Source of the DNA: Candidatus Vicinibacter proximus
GTDB lineage: Bacteria > Bacteroidota > Bacteroidia > Chitinophagales > Saprospiraceae
Direction: 5' to 3'
Length of the DNA: 64,000 nt
Assembly (NCBI GenBank): GCA_016713905.1
Contig: JADJOE010000002.1
Coordinates: forward strand, 372,001-436,000
In this document: positions 28,745 through 38,400 of the stretch, one piece after another
Position numbering within the stretch: position 1 is the stretch's first letter
How the letters are laid out: each line of letters begins with the position of its first letter
Program-made: the position numbers and the translations under genes
The notes under the pieces: generated by a model
Seen by the model: only the letters and a program-made list of their open reading frames with translations
Databases searched by the model: none
What the model was told of the DNA's origin: nothing

Positions 28745-29031
28745 TTAATACAATTTCGATAATGTCGACTTTTGATAGTTGGTTAAATGTATCATGTTTA
28801 AGGTTTTGGATGAGATCATAATAAAACTTAAAATCATTCAAGCGATAATTTATATTTAATATCTTTTTGGTTTGAAAAATACTTTAACAATTACTTTTGT
28901 TTATAAAAACTTGCATTACTGTTTTGAATTAAATGTAATATGCTCTAATGAATTTAGCGGATGGGAGTCGTATGATTGTTAAAAGTTAACCATAGAAATT
29001 TCGCTAAGAAAAATTGCTCATCATTAATGAA

Positions 29032-30740
29032 TCATATACTCTCAACAATCTCCTCTAAACTTAATTCTCCAGCAAGATCCAGTTTCTTCAACAACCTGCT
29101 TTTCATGGTACGTATCGCTCCTTGCCCAACCCCTAGAGTTGATGCCATGTCCTTATTTGTAAAGGATAATTTGATTAAAGCAAAAATTCGGATTTCGCCT
29201 TGGGTAAGGGCCGGAAAACGACTTTTCAAACGAGTAAAATAACCAGCATGTACTCTGTCAAATAATTCCCTGAATTTAAACCATTCTTGATCTGTTAAAA
29301 TTGTTTTGAGTCGAAGGCTTTCCAGATCTTGTTGATTGCTGGCTGAATCTGTTTCTGACTCCAGGATTTCAAGTCTTCGACTTTTTTCAATCAGTGAGTT
29401 TTTGAAATCATTTAATTGTTCTTTTGCAAGGGCCAATTCTCTGGCAGCCTCCTCCAAAGATTTCAGTGACTCTTTCTTTTGTCGTCTTATTTGCTTTTGC
29501 TTAAAATAGAAGATAAAAGTTGCCATCAAAACGGAAAAACCCAGAAGCCTCCAAAGCACAGACCTGGTGTATATTTGCCTACTTATATTTCGCGCCAACT
29601 CTGCTTCTCTCTGTCTGTGCGCATTAATTTCAAAATCCATTTCATGCCTGATGAGGGCGTTCTGGTCATTCTGTTGATTTAATTTTTTTGACCAAAAAAG
29701 AATAGAATCCAACACTGATGAAATCCCTGAAACAGATTGGTGATTTTTGTCCAGGATAACTCGGAGTTTATAGTAATCCAGGAAATTCCGTTCATCCTTG
29801 TTTCGAGATATTACTTTTTCAATGGTAGGCATTAAGGCTCTTGCTTCTGCCATGTTACCGTTCCTTAGATAAGATTCCGCCAACCTTATGGCAAAAGAAG
29901 ATATATTGTTATATAATTCAGCATCCACTAAAATGGGGATGGCATTTCTGAATAAGGGTATAGCCAATTCGAATTCATTTTTAAAATAGTGTATCTTACC
30001 AGCATATCCATACAAAATGCCTCTCCAACCTTTGATGGGCCGGCTAGTTGTATCCTCTTTAACATACACTTCAATACATTTTTTTATATAAATGGAGGAA
30101 CTGTCATATTGTCCAAGCTGCAGACTTATCTGAGAGAGTAAATCATAAGAGAGTATTTTCCTATGCCCTTTCATTTTATCCGCATATGATTTAATGGCAT
30201 ATTCTTTGGCCATTACGTAATCTCCAAGCAAATACAAGATGCCTCCTATTCGGAGTGCTATCATTTGTGGCATAAGTATCTCATTGCCTACCTCATTATT
30301 TGAAAGGTCAAAGGCTCTCATCATATAACTGAGAGATGTACCACTTTTTCCATTTTCTTTTAGTATTTGCGCAAGGTATAATAAAGAATGTGCCTCCACC
30401 AGGTCATGGCCATCAATATTAACTTCATGTACAACTTTGAGAAATTTTGAGATTTTCTGATCAATCGAAATGCTATCCTCATACAGTTTTGTTCTTTGGT
30501 CAAGCACTCTGAACATCAATAATGAAATTTCATCCCTTTTTAAGTTTGCGAGTGCTTCAAGTTTACCTAGGTTTATATGGATGGTGCTGTAACTTTGGCC
30601 AGTTAACAAGAAACTGGTGTAGATCGAATCAATTAGTCTTAGCCTTTGCGGGTATTCTACTTTTTAAAGGCTTCCTCAAACTGGGCACTCAGGCTTAGTT
30701 GTATAATAAAGAAAAGGATTCCAGTAACCTGAGATTTCAT
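29032..30740 (-). CDS. TPR sensor with C-terminal LuxR-type HTH; frameshift in signal region
   Basis: About 569 aa if one base is restored. From ATG at 30740 the signal peptide MKSQVTGILFFIIQLSLSAQ runs to EEAFKK and stops at TAG just after an A5 run (30661-30665). Shifting -1 there continues as VEYPQRLRLIDS into 525 open codons. The body has TPR-type repeats (EFELAIPLFRNAIPILVDAE), one membrane segment (~400, LLGFSVLMATFIFYF), a coiled coil and a LuxR-like helix-turn-helix (TQGEIRIFALIKLSFTNKDM, VGQGAIRTMKSRLLKKLD). This layout, with a periplasmic TPR sensor and a cytoplasmic DNA-binding end, is common in Bacteroidota one-component regulators. The frameshift may be a homopolymer error or a real inactivation. 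Target unknown; the six-gene operon at 31221 is a candidate. Confidence 0.75.
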
Positions 30741-31220
30741 TGGCACATCAAAATGTAGGGGTAAAAATAAATGGAGTTTGTAAGTAATTGGTTAAATTAC
30801 AAGGATTAATAAAATCAGAATTTTAAAAGAAGAAGTGGCTTACTACGTCCCTTTAAAAAATATATTTTCAATACCTGAATAAAAATTCGTTTAAGCTTTT
30901 AGCATCACATTCGATTTTTCTTTATCAGACAGTGCAATTTATTCATTCAGCATCTTTTTTAAATCCAAATCTTTCACAACTCATTACCCAATAGGGAAGC
31001 TATTTCTTATTTTTAGAAAGTAATTTTATCATTTTATTAAATCTGATCGATACTGATGTGAGGCATCAGATTCGATGCTAAATTGCAAAAGATAATTTAC
31101 AAATCTTCAAAAAGCAGCATAATACAAGATTACATATTATTTAAATTTATATGTGATAAATTTTCCTCTTTCAGTTGGATTATATTCTATTTTTAACCCT
31201 TGCCTCTACAAGGAATCAAA
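30741..31220. other. 480-bp intergenic region before the six-gene operon
   Basis: AT-rich, with no supportable ORF or strong hairpin. It lies between the divergent TPR/LuxR gene and the lipoprotein operon and so must hold both promoters. I see no clear TTTG/TAnnTTTG pair. Confidence 0.45.
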
Positions 31221-32171
31221 ATGAAAAAAAAATTCACAAGTCATCCGTGCCTGTTTGCCAGGCCGTTTATTTTGGTTTTGTGGATTTCTTTGCTTTTTTT
31301 TCTGGGCTGCACTAAAGATCATATTAACATTATAGACGGCAATAATCCTGCTTCTGTAACCAACATTTCCCGACTCAAGATAGAAAACTATGTCAATCGG
31401 CTATACATTGACTTAGTGGGACGTGAGCCGCTCAAAACAGAGTTAAAGGAAGAGTCAGACACCCTGAAAGCACGAGAGTTGAGCCGTGATGCTCGACTCA
31501 ATCTTATCACACGGCTAATGGAAGATACAAGCTTCCGAATAGGAGAACGATCCTATAAAGCTGCATTTTACCTCAATCTGTACAATCTCGCAAAAGTGCG
31601 ATGTTTGGAAGGAGTTACGGATGAAGAAATACAAATGAAAATGAGCCTTTTACTCAATGATGCCATGAGAGATTCCATGGAGCAAAAGTGGAAAGGGTTT
31701 TATGCTAAGCTGGACATTCTCCGACGCTATCAGGACGTATTGGAAAGCCAGCAGGAATTACTCGAAGGACATATTGCTTATCACCAGATGTTCACCTTCC
31801 TGGTCAATAATGGCATTTACGACATCATCAACATGAATACCTTCAATTTCATCAGGGCTGTATTCAATGAACTATTGTTCCGTTTACCTACCGATCAAGA
31901 ATACGAATCTGCATTCGACATTATTGAAAATAGCGCAGCCGGTCAAGCCTTTGGAAGATACGTGACCAACAAGACCGAATACGTTGAAGCTCTGGTGGAA
32001 TCTCCGGCCATGCTGGAAGGAATGATTGTATGGACCTTTCAGGTCTATATGAATCGTTTCCCCACGCCCAGAGAATTGTCCAGCCTGTTACCGACCTATT
32101 TGAAGGAAAAAGACATACGATACATCATCAAACAAATCGCTGTAACCGATGAATATGCAGGCTTTAAATAA
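31221..32171 (+). CDS. Helical lipoprotein, DUF1549-like motif
   Basis: 316 aa; first gene of a tight six-gene operon. Lipoprotein signal with lipobox FFLGC at about residues 26-30 (TKDHINII follows). The region YVNRLYIDLVGREPLKTEL and the later FNELLFRLPTDQEYESAFDI and YMNRFPTPRELSSL echo the (F/Y)-x-x-L-x-R-x-P-T motif of DUF1549 in planctomycete-type cytochrome-associated proteins, here as a repeated helical unit. I do not know the function. ATG 31221 preferred over TTG 31200. Overlaps the next gene by 17 nt. Confidence 0.75.
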   Translation: MKKKFTSHPCLFARPFILVLWISLLFFLGCTKDHINIIDGNNPASVTNISRLKIENYVNRLYIDLVGREPLKTELKEESDTLKARELSRDARLNLITRLMEDTSFRIGERSYKAAFYLNLYNLAKVRCLEGVTDEEIQMKMSLLLNDAMRDSMEQKWKGFYAKLDILRRYQDVLESQQELLEGHIAYHQMFTFLVNNGIYDIINMNTFNFIRAVFNELLFRLPTDQEYESAFDIIENSAAGQAFGRYVTNKTEYVEALVESPAMLEGMIVWTFQVYMNRFPTPRELSSLLPTYLKEKDIRYIIKQIAVTDEYAGFK

Positions 32172-32652
32172 AACAGGTTTATGGAGTGCCGCTTTGATGC
32201 TTATTCTCAGCTTCTCCAGCTGCCAAAAGGATTATTTTGTTTACGAGATAAACGACCAGAAGATATTACCGGTCAACAGCCAAAAGATCAAACCCAAATC
32301 GATCACTCAATACATTTCCATCCTGTACACCAATTTCTTTCAGCGAGCCATCAGTCCAAATTCCATGTTGCAGGCTCAAAAAGCCATTGAGTCTGTAGGA
32401 GATAAACAAGTAGCTTTTGACATCCTTCTCAGTAAGTATATGAATGACCCAAAAGTCATCTTGCCTACTGTGGAATCCATGAAACAGGACCCGGAAGGTT
32501 TCATCCGAAATACTTACAGACGATTTTTAGTGCGCGAACCAACAGAAGCCGAACTGAACTGGATGCTCAATTACATAAAAAGCAGACCCAATGTGACGCC
32601 TGAACATTTCTACTTTGCTTTTGGTACATGCAACGAGCATTTTCACTATTAA
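32155..32652 (+). CDS. Small helical lipoprotein, related to the preceding gene
   Basis: 165 aa. Lipobox FSSC at about residues 20-23, with SCQKDYFVYEINDQKI after it. It shares with the gene before it a helical unit ending in a motif of the type FIRNTYRRFLVREPTEAELN, suggesting the two are paralogous partner proteins on the outer membrane or periplasmic face. No known function. The ATG at 32155 was preferred over that at 32149; the 17-nt overlap with the preceding gene implies translational coupling. The next gene starts 10 nt after its stop. Confidence 0.72.
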   Translation: MQALNKTGLWSAALMLILSFSSCQKDYFVYEINDQKILPVNSQKIKPKSITQYISILYTNFFQRAISPNSMLQAQKAIESVGDKQVAFDILLSKYMNDPKVILPTVESMKQDPEGFIRNTYRRFLVREPTEAELNWMLNYIKSRPNVTPEHFYFAFGTCNEHFHY

Positions 32653-32662
32653 TTTTCCCAAC

Positions 32663-34015
32663 ATGAATCGCAGAAAATTTATTAAAAAATCGGCTTTGGT
32701 GGCTGCAGGCACCGTGGGTGTTCCCTATTTGCTTCCTTCCGGATTACTTTTTGCCAGACAGCCTTCATTGAAGGCCGAACATGTTGTCTATGTTCAGTTT
32801 GCCGGTGGATTGCGCCAACAAGAGTCAGTCCTTCAAAGATACCTTTATGGCAGCCAAAACGAAAAGATTGAGGGCAACATCATGTATAATCTCCTAGATG
32901 GGCAACCTCCTGCGGACAAGATCGCTTATGGCACAGACGACAAGCAAAACAACATAGTAGGCGCATTTCCCATCAACCCAATCCTGCAGACCTCACTTCA
33001 AAAGCAGGGCACCCTTTTTCCGGAGGTGAGGTTTTCAAAAGGAGGGGCAGGGCATTTCAATGGTCTGAGTACAGGCGTATCCGGTAATTATTATGTAACC
33101 GCCGGACTTAGACAACGCACAGCGTCTCCGACTATATTTGAATACCTACGCCGGCATGCCGGTTTTTCTGCCACGGATTGCTGGTCAATAGGACAAGGTA
33201 TTACGGGTTCCCGTCCTCTGCTCAACTATTCAGCACATGAAGATTACGGCAGAAAGTATGGAGGTAATTTTCTGGCACCGTTGATCACTTTTGGCTCTCC
33301 CGGACAGGAACATTTCATGGATTTTAAAAATTATCATCCGGACACGGACTACGAAATGATCCGTGAGGTCAGGGGCTTCCTTAATAAAAACTTCTCTAAC
33401 CAGGGACTGGAAATACCACACTTGTACAACACTCCGGAAGAAGAAAACAGTATCCGGGAATTTATCCGGGCCACCTTTGAAAAAGTAAAAGAAGGAAGGG
33501 TCACGATGCCTCCTGTCAACGACAACGGAGACCTGAAAGTCCTCGGCTTTACAGTAGAAATGCTGCGTTGGTTCAAACCACGTGTTACCGTGGTAGATCT
33601 CAATAATATCGATGTGTGTCACAATGACTTTACTGCTTATCTCAAAAATATCCACCGTGCCGATCATGGCATTGCGTTCTTGTGGAAGGAAATACAGTCC
33701 ATACCGGGTATGAGAGACAACACCGTGATGATCGTAATGCCTGAGCACGGCCGCGACGAGCAACACAATTCCATTAAAGATCTCAACGACTGGTTTGCTT
33801 ACGATCATTCCGGAAGCCCCAACGCCCGCAGGATATTTAACCTGATGGTGGGCCCAGGTATTGATGCAAATCTGAAGGTAGGATCTGAGACAAATCCTAT
33901 AGGTGATGCGGCTGATGTAGTACCGACCATTGCAGACATCTTTGGCATCAAAGATCAGGTCAGAAAGGCAGGTCTATTGGATGAGAACGCACGGTCTTTA
34001 TTTGACAGAATTTAA
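32663..34015 (+). CDS. Tat-exported DUF1501-like protein
   Basis: 450 aa. The twin-arginine signal MNRRKFIKKSALVAAGTVGV was chosen as the start (ATG 32663; 16 residues upstream are not signal-like). The mature body resembles the DUF1501/alkaline-phosphatase-superfamily fold: VVYVQFAGGLRQQE near the N-terminus, VTVVDLNNIDVCHNDFTAY, VMIVMPEHGRDEQHN with the metal-binding-type D/E-H residues, and a C-terminal DAADVVPTIADIFGI. In Planctomycetota, DUF1501 proteins accompany DUF1549/DUF1553 haem proteins; here the equivalent pieces are separate lipoproteins. Substrate unknown; hydrolase activity is possible but not shown. Confidence 0.8.
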   Translation: MNRRKFIKKSALVAAGTVGVPYLLPSGLLFARQPSLKAEHVVYVQFAGGLRQQESVLQRYLYGSQNEKIEGNIMYNLLDGQPPADKIAYGTDDKQNNIVGAFPINPILQTSLQKQGTLFPEVRFSKGGAGHFNGLSTGVSGNYYVTAGLRQRTASPTIFEYLRRHAGFSATDCWSIGQGITGSRPLLNYSAHEDYGRKYGGNFLAPLITFGSPGQEHFMDFKNYHPDTDYEMIREVRGFLNKNFSNQGLEIPHLYNTPEEENSIREFIRATFEKVKEGRVTMPPVNDNGDLKVLGFTVEMLRWFKPRVTVVDLNNIDVCHNDFTAYLKNIHRADHGIAFLWKEIQSIPGMRDNTVMIVMPEHGRDEQHNSIKDLNDWFAYDHSGSPNARRIFNLMVGPGIDANLKVGSETNPIGDAADVVPTIADIFGIKDQVRKAGLLDENARSLFDRI

Positions 34016-34026
34016 TAGCGACTCTA

Positions 34027-34974
34027 ATGAAGAAAATCAGCTCTGCCGCACTTTTTCTAATGGTTGCTTTGATCTTACAGTCTGCCTGTGAAAAACCGGA
34101 AATCCCGCGCAACCCTTTTGACGATTACAAACCAACTCAGGACACCGTCAAATTCATTTTCGACGATCCGGACTCATCATCCATTGCTGGTTTATATACC
34201 TACATTTTCAAGCCTACCTGCGCCAATTCAGGTTGCCACGATGGGACCTTCGATCCTGATTTCCGAACTCTGGAAAGTTCCTACAATACGCTGGTATTTC
34301 GTGAATCCATCAAAAAGGACGGTAAGTACTTGTTTCGCGTCAAACCATATTCAATCGACAGTTCGGTTATTCTAGCGCGTGTTAACGGCATAGTGACCCC
34401 GCAGATGCCCATCCAGATTGAACCAGATTCGGATTGGGGCAAGAGAAAAGACCATTACATCTCTTTGATTCGCCGCTGGATTGAATCAGGTGCTCCCGCC
34501 ATCGATGGCAGCATACCCGTAGCAGGCCTTCCTCAAATCAGACTTAAGGGCTGTCTGGCTATGGTGGACGATACTACCGTGCTTGAGCGCAGGCCATACA
34601 GCGGCCCCTTGTTATTGGACAGCCTCAGGGACAGCCTCTATCTTTATTTCTCGTTTGGTCACGATGCACAGAATCCATTAAGTTTTACCCACAACAAGAT
34701 CAGTTTTCATCCAAATCCTCATGTGTTTGACAGCACTGTAGTTACTTTGGATTTAGAGACCGGTTTCCCCAGTTTCCGGATGATTGGTTTATATGGCGAC
34801 AGTGTCCAATATACCCATAGAATCCTCATTAATCCCAAAATGCTGATGGCCAATAGCCGGGAGCTCTATTTCCGAACCTATCTCAAAGACCTGCTTAATC
34901 CTTTGTCTGAAATTCCGGCTCAAAGAGCCATTTTTTCCATGAAAAAATATATGTCCCTTGAACGCACTGATTAA
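34027..34974 (+). CDS. Lipoprotein with CX4CH haem-binding-type motif
   Basis: 315 aa. Lipobox LQSAC at ~17-21. Around residue 64, PTCANSGCHDG has a C-x4-C-H arrangement instead of the usual CxxCH; such spacing is known for some c-type haem sites (family knowledge), so one covalent haem may be attached, with an axial Met perhaps in the TPQMP stretch at ~124. The C-terminal half is beta-rich (SFGHDAQNPLSFTHNKISFH). Two classes of protein it may resemble are planctomycete-type cytochrome c domains and copper-binding surface lipoproteins. Its stop lies inside the next gene, which overlaps by 17 nt. Confidence 0.72.
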   Translation: MKKISSAALFLMVALILQSACEKPEIPRNPFDDYKPTQDTVKFIFDDPDSSSIAGLYTYIFKPTCANSGCHDGTFDPDFRTLESSYNTLVFRESIKKDGKYLFRVKPYSIDSSVILARVNGIVTPQMPIQIEPDSDWGKRKDHYISLIRRWIESGAPAIDGSIPVAGLPQIRLKGCLAMVDDTTVLERRPYSGPLLLDSLRDSLYLYFSFGHDAQNPLSFTHNKISFHPNPHVFDSTVVTLDLETGFPSFRMIGLYGDSVQYTHRILINPKMLMANSRELYFRTYLKDLLNPLSEIPAQRAIFSMKKYMSLERTD

Positions 34975-35416
34975 ATTAGGGATTCTGTTGTCGGTTGTAA
35001 TTTTCTGTGTTTCCTGTCGCGAAAACGCAGAAGATCCGCCTTTTTCCATCATACCGGAAATCAAGTTGAAGGATTTTTCCCAGGACACCATTCTTGAGTA
35101 TGAGGATATTCTCACCTTCAACATTCGCTATCAGGACGGGGATGGCGATCTTGGATTCGAAGAACCTGAAAATTATGCTGTTTTCATTAGGGATGCAAGA
35201 CTCACCAAGTACGATGGGTTTTACCTGGCTCCAGTTGCACCACCCGGAGAATTGATTGCCGTTCAGGGTGATTTAAAAGTGGAATTTCCCAGTTTGTTTG
35301 TTTTCGGAAACCGTACCGAGGAAAGGACCAAGTTTTACATCTACATGGTAGACCGAAAAGGAAACAAGAGCAACGAACTGATTACGCCTGAAGTGGTCAT
35401 TAAAAAGAAAGGATGA
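34958..35416 (+). CDS. Small beta-rich lipoprotein
   Basis: 152 aa; not recognised. The only usable start in frame is TTG at 34958 (an in-frame stop lies at 34940), overlapping the preceding gene by 17 nt. The signal ends in lipobox CVSC at about residues 17-20. The body contains a Ca-binding-type DGDGDLGF stretch near residue 60 and SusE/SusF-like beta strands, as in lipoproteins that sit beside large surface proteins in Bacteroidota. It overlaps the next gene by 4 nt (ATGA), typical of coupled translation. Confidence 0.65.
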   Translation: MNALIKLGILLSVVIFCVSCRENAEDPPFSIIPEIKLKDFSQDTILEYEDILTFNIRYQDGDGDLGFEEPENYAVFIRDARLTKYDGFYLAPVAPPGELIAVQGDLKVEFPSLFVFGNRTEERTKFYIYMVDRKGNKSNELITPEVVIKKKG

Positions 35417-38400
35417 TGCACGCACGAAAGTTTCTCATTTGTGCGTTTCTGCCCATTACAATTGGTTTTTTAACAAAATCGGGACTTATTGCTCAACCGA
35501 CCTACCCGATGCAAAATGCAGTCGTTCGCGATTGCGAAGGGATCCTGACCCACAGTGAAGCCGGTGAGGATAAAAACTATGATCATAACGAAGACTTTAC
35601 CTTTACCATCTGTGTACCAGGAGCAACTTCTATCACCTTGGACTTTGAATTCTTCGCTACCGAAAGGACTTACGATCTGATGACTATCTACGAAGGACCC
35701 AATAAAAATGGTCCTGTTATTTCAACACTCAGTGGAATTCTGAATCCACCACCGCGCATTACAGTCAAAGGCGATTGTGTGACCATACACTTTAAAAGCG
35801 ACGACAACATCACTGCCAATGGCTGGAAAATGCATTGGAAAGTTCAATTTGTATTACCACCACCCCCGACACTCAAGGTAACCGCCCCCACGGCATGTCC
35901 CTTAACCGAACTCACCTTTGAATTTGGATATCCGGTACCCTGTGATCAGATTATTCCCGGCAATTTCAGTCTTTTAGGACCCGGAGGTTCCAAAATCATC
36001 TTTGCGGAAGCCTTGGACTGCGTAAACGGAAAGGCGACCAAGTTCAAATTACAATTTGACCCTCCATTGGACAGACCGGTTAACTATAGGGTAAGTTTTA
36101 CCTACAAGTATATTGATGAATGTGGTACTGAGCATTTGTTGAACACCAGCGTTTTGTTCAGTTTGAACAACTGCCCTTTTACTGTGGAGATCCTGATGCC
36201 TATGGGGGCAGCATGCAAAGGAGCCTGTACCGATTTGGAAGCTATGGCCACAGGTAATGCCAAACAGAAATTCCGCTATCGATGGCTGCCGGGAGGTCAG
36301 ACCAGTCCATCGATTCGGGTATGTGATACAGTTCCCATGCAATATAGAGTCATCGCCATAGACAGCGCCTCAGGTGTGATGGATACAGCAGATTTCTTGT
36401 ACACTCCTCTGGATATACCAAAAATTCTAAATCCCATTTCTGATACAGTCTGCGCATCTGCTGCGGATTGGAAATACCAAATTGACATTCCCGGTGGTGA
36501 TTTCTTTTCCCGAACAATACCGAATCAGCATCGTAAAACAGGTATATACGAATTTTGGCGGCATGCGGCCGGAAACAAGTTAAGCACGGATACGGTGGTC
36601 TACATCGCCCCCAATGGTTGTAAGGTTTCCGACATTGTGCACATTTATCCCATAGATGCCGGTGCAGACATTAAACTCTGTCTTGGCTCACCTGCGATAC
36701 AGATCAGCGGGGGTACCCCGGCTGGAGGGTATTGGACAGGACCAGGCATCCAGCCCAATGGGAGTTTCGACCCTTCTGTGGTAGGTCAGTTTGACTTTAT
36801 TTATACTGCACCCAATGGTTGTTCCGATATCCGATCGGTTTTTGTTCACCCCAACCCAAGAATCCTCAATCCTGTACCTGATACGGTCTGTGCCTCAATG
36901 GCAGACTGGCGGTACCAGGTCAGTATTCCCAAAGGTGATTTTTATTCCTCTGTTATCCCATCCAGCCAGCGTAAGTCCGGAATTTATGAATTCTGGAGGC
37001 TCTCTTCCGGTGACACTTTGCGTAGCGATACGGTCACTTATATTGACCCAAATGGCTGCCAGGTCCGGGACACCTTTATGATCATCCCGGTCTCTGCAGG
37101 AAGTACTCAGTCTGTATGTCACTTGACTCCTGTTTTTAAATTGACGGGAGGATCGCCAATGGGTGGATTTTGGTCGGGTCCATACACCGATTCATTAGGA
37201 AATTTCAACCCTCAGGATACAGGCAGCTTTATAGTGACTTATCATGCCACCAATGGATGCTCTGCAAAAAAATCCGTAAGGGTCAACGCAAATCCCATTA
37301 TTCTGAATCCTATCGCAGATACCATCTGCGCCTCTGCTGCCAACTGGCAATATCAGGTCAACCTGCCCGGTGGGACTTATTCTGCAACCGCTATTCCTGC
37401 AGCCCAAAACAAGAGTGGAATATATGAATTCTGGAGATGGGCGCAAGCCAACCAAACACAAAGAGACATTGTGACCTATACGGCCCCTGGAGGTTGTACC
37501 ATTAAAGATACCTTTTACATTCATCCTGTTTTTGCCGGACTTGTTGAAGCTGCCTGTCAGGGCAGTATGCCTTTTCAACTCAGCGGGGGTAGACCAACCG
37601 GAGGATTTTGGACAGGTTCAAATGTCGATTCCAGTGGTATTTTTAATCCAATAAAAAGTGGCAGCTATACTTTAAATTATAAGGCTCCAAATGGATGTAT
37701 TTCCAGCAAAACCGTCAACGTAGCTGACAGTATTGGACTTAACCTTATCGACACTCTTTGCAACCTGGAAAACATCAACCTGGTATTCACCCCAGTCGGA
37801 GGCAGATGGAGCGGTCCGGGTATTACAGACAGCATTGCAGGAAAGTTAGATGCCACCAAGGCTATTGCCAATCAATGGAACACCTATCGCTACCGTCTCA
37901 ATGGCTGTGAAAAAAACATCAGTGTATTTATCACCAAACCAGATGCAGGACCAGACACATCCCTTTGCCTTGGTGTTTCCACACTTAATCTGCCTCTTAA
38001 AGGGCGCTGGTCCGGACCAGGGGTATACGATCCTTTGACTAACACATTTGATATTTCTTCTCTTGCATCGGGTATACATTCCTTCAAGATCAGCTTTAAA
38101 AATTGCCGGGATTCGTTCAAACTAAACATCCACGATGTGAGATTGGATTCAAGCCAGTCTCGGCTTTTCTGTCCCGCTATGGATACCATCGATCTTGTGA
38201 ATTTACTAAACCCATCCGAAGGCCCGGGGATTTTTAGTGGAACTGGAGTAGCCTATCCCGATAGCCTATGGAAGTTCTTACCAACGTTGGCAGGACCTGG
38301 AAAACATGATATCGTCTATAAAGCTTTTGGTTGTGTGGATACTATAGATATTGAAGTGGAAATCCCCATTAGCTTCTCTGCCTACAAATTTTGCGACCGT

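Noticed and set aside
30655..30670. Programmed -1 frameshift at the A5 run
   Set aside because: The context T-AAA-AAG is not a full slippery heptamer of the X-XXY-YYZ type, and a signal peptide is an unlikely place; indel is the simpler reading.
33230..33808. 192-aa minus-strand ORF
   Set aside because: Antisense shadow of the DUF1501-like gene with no domain pattern.
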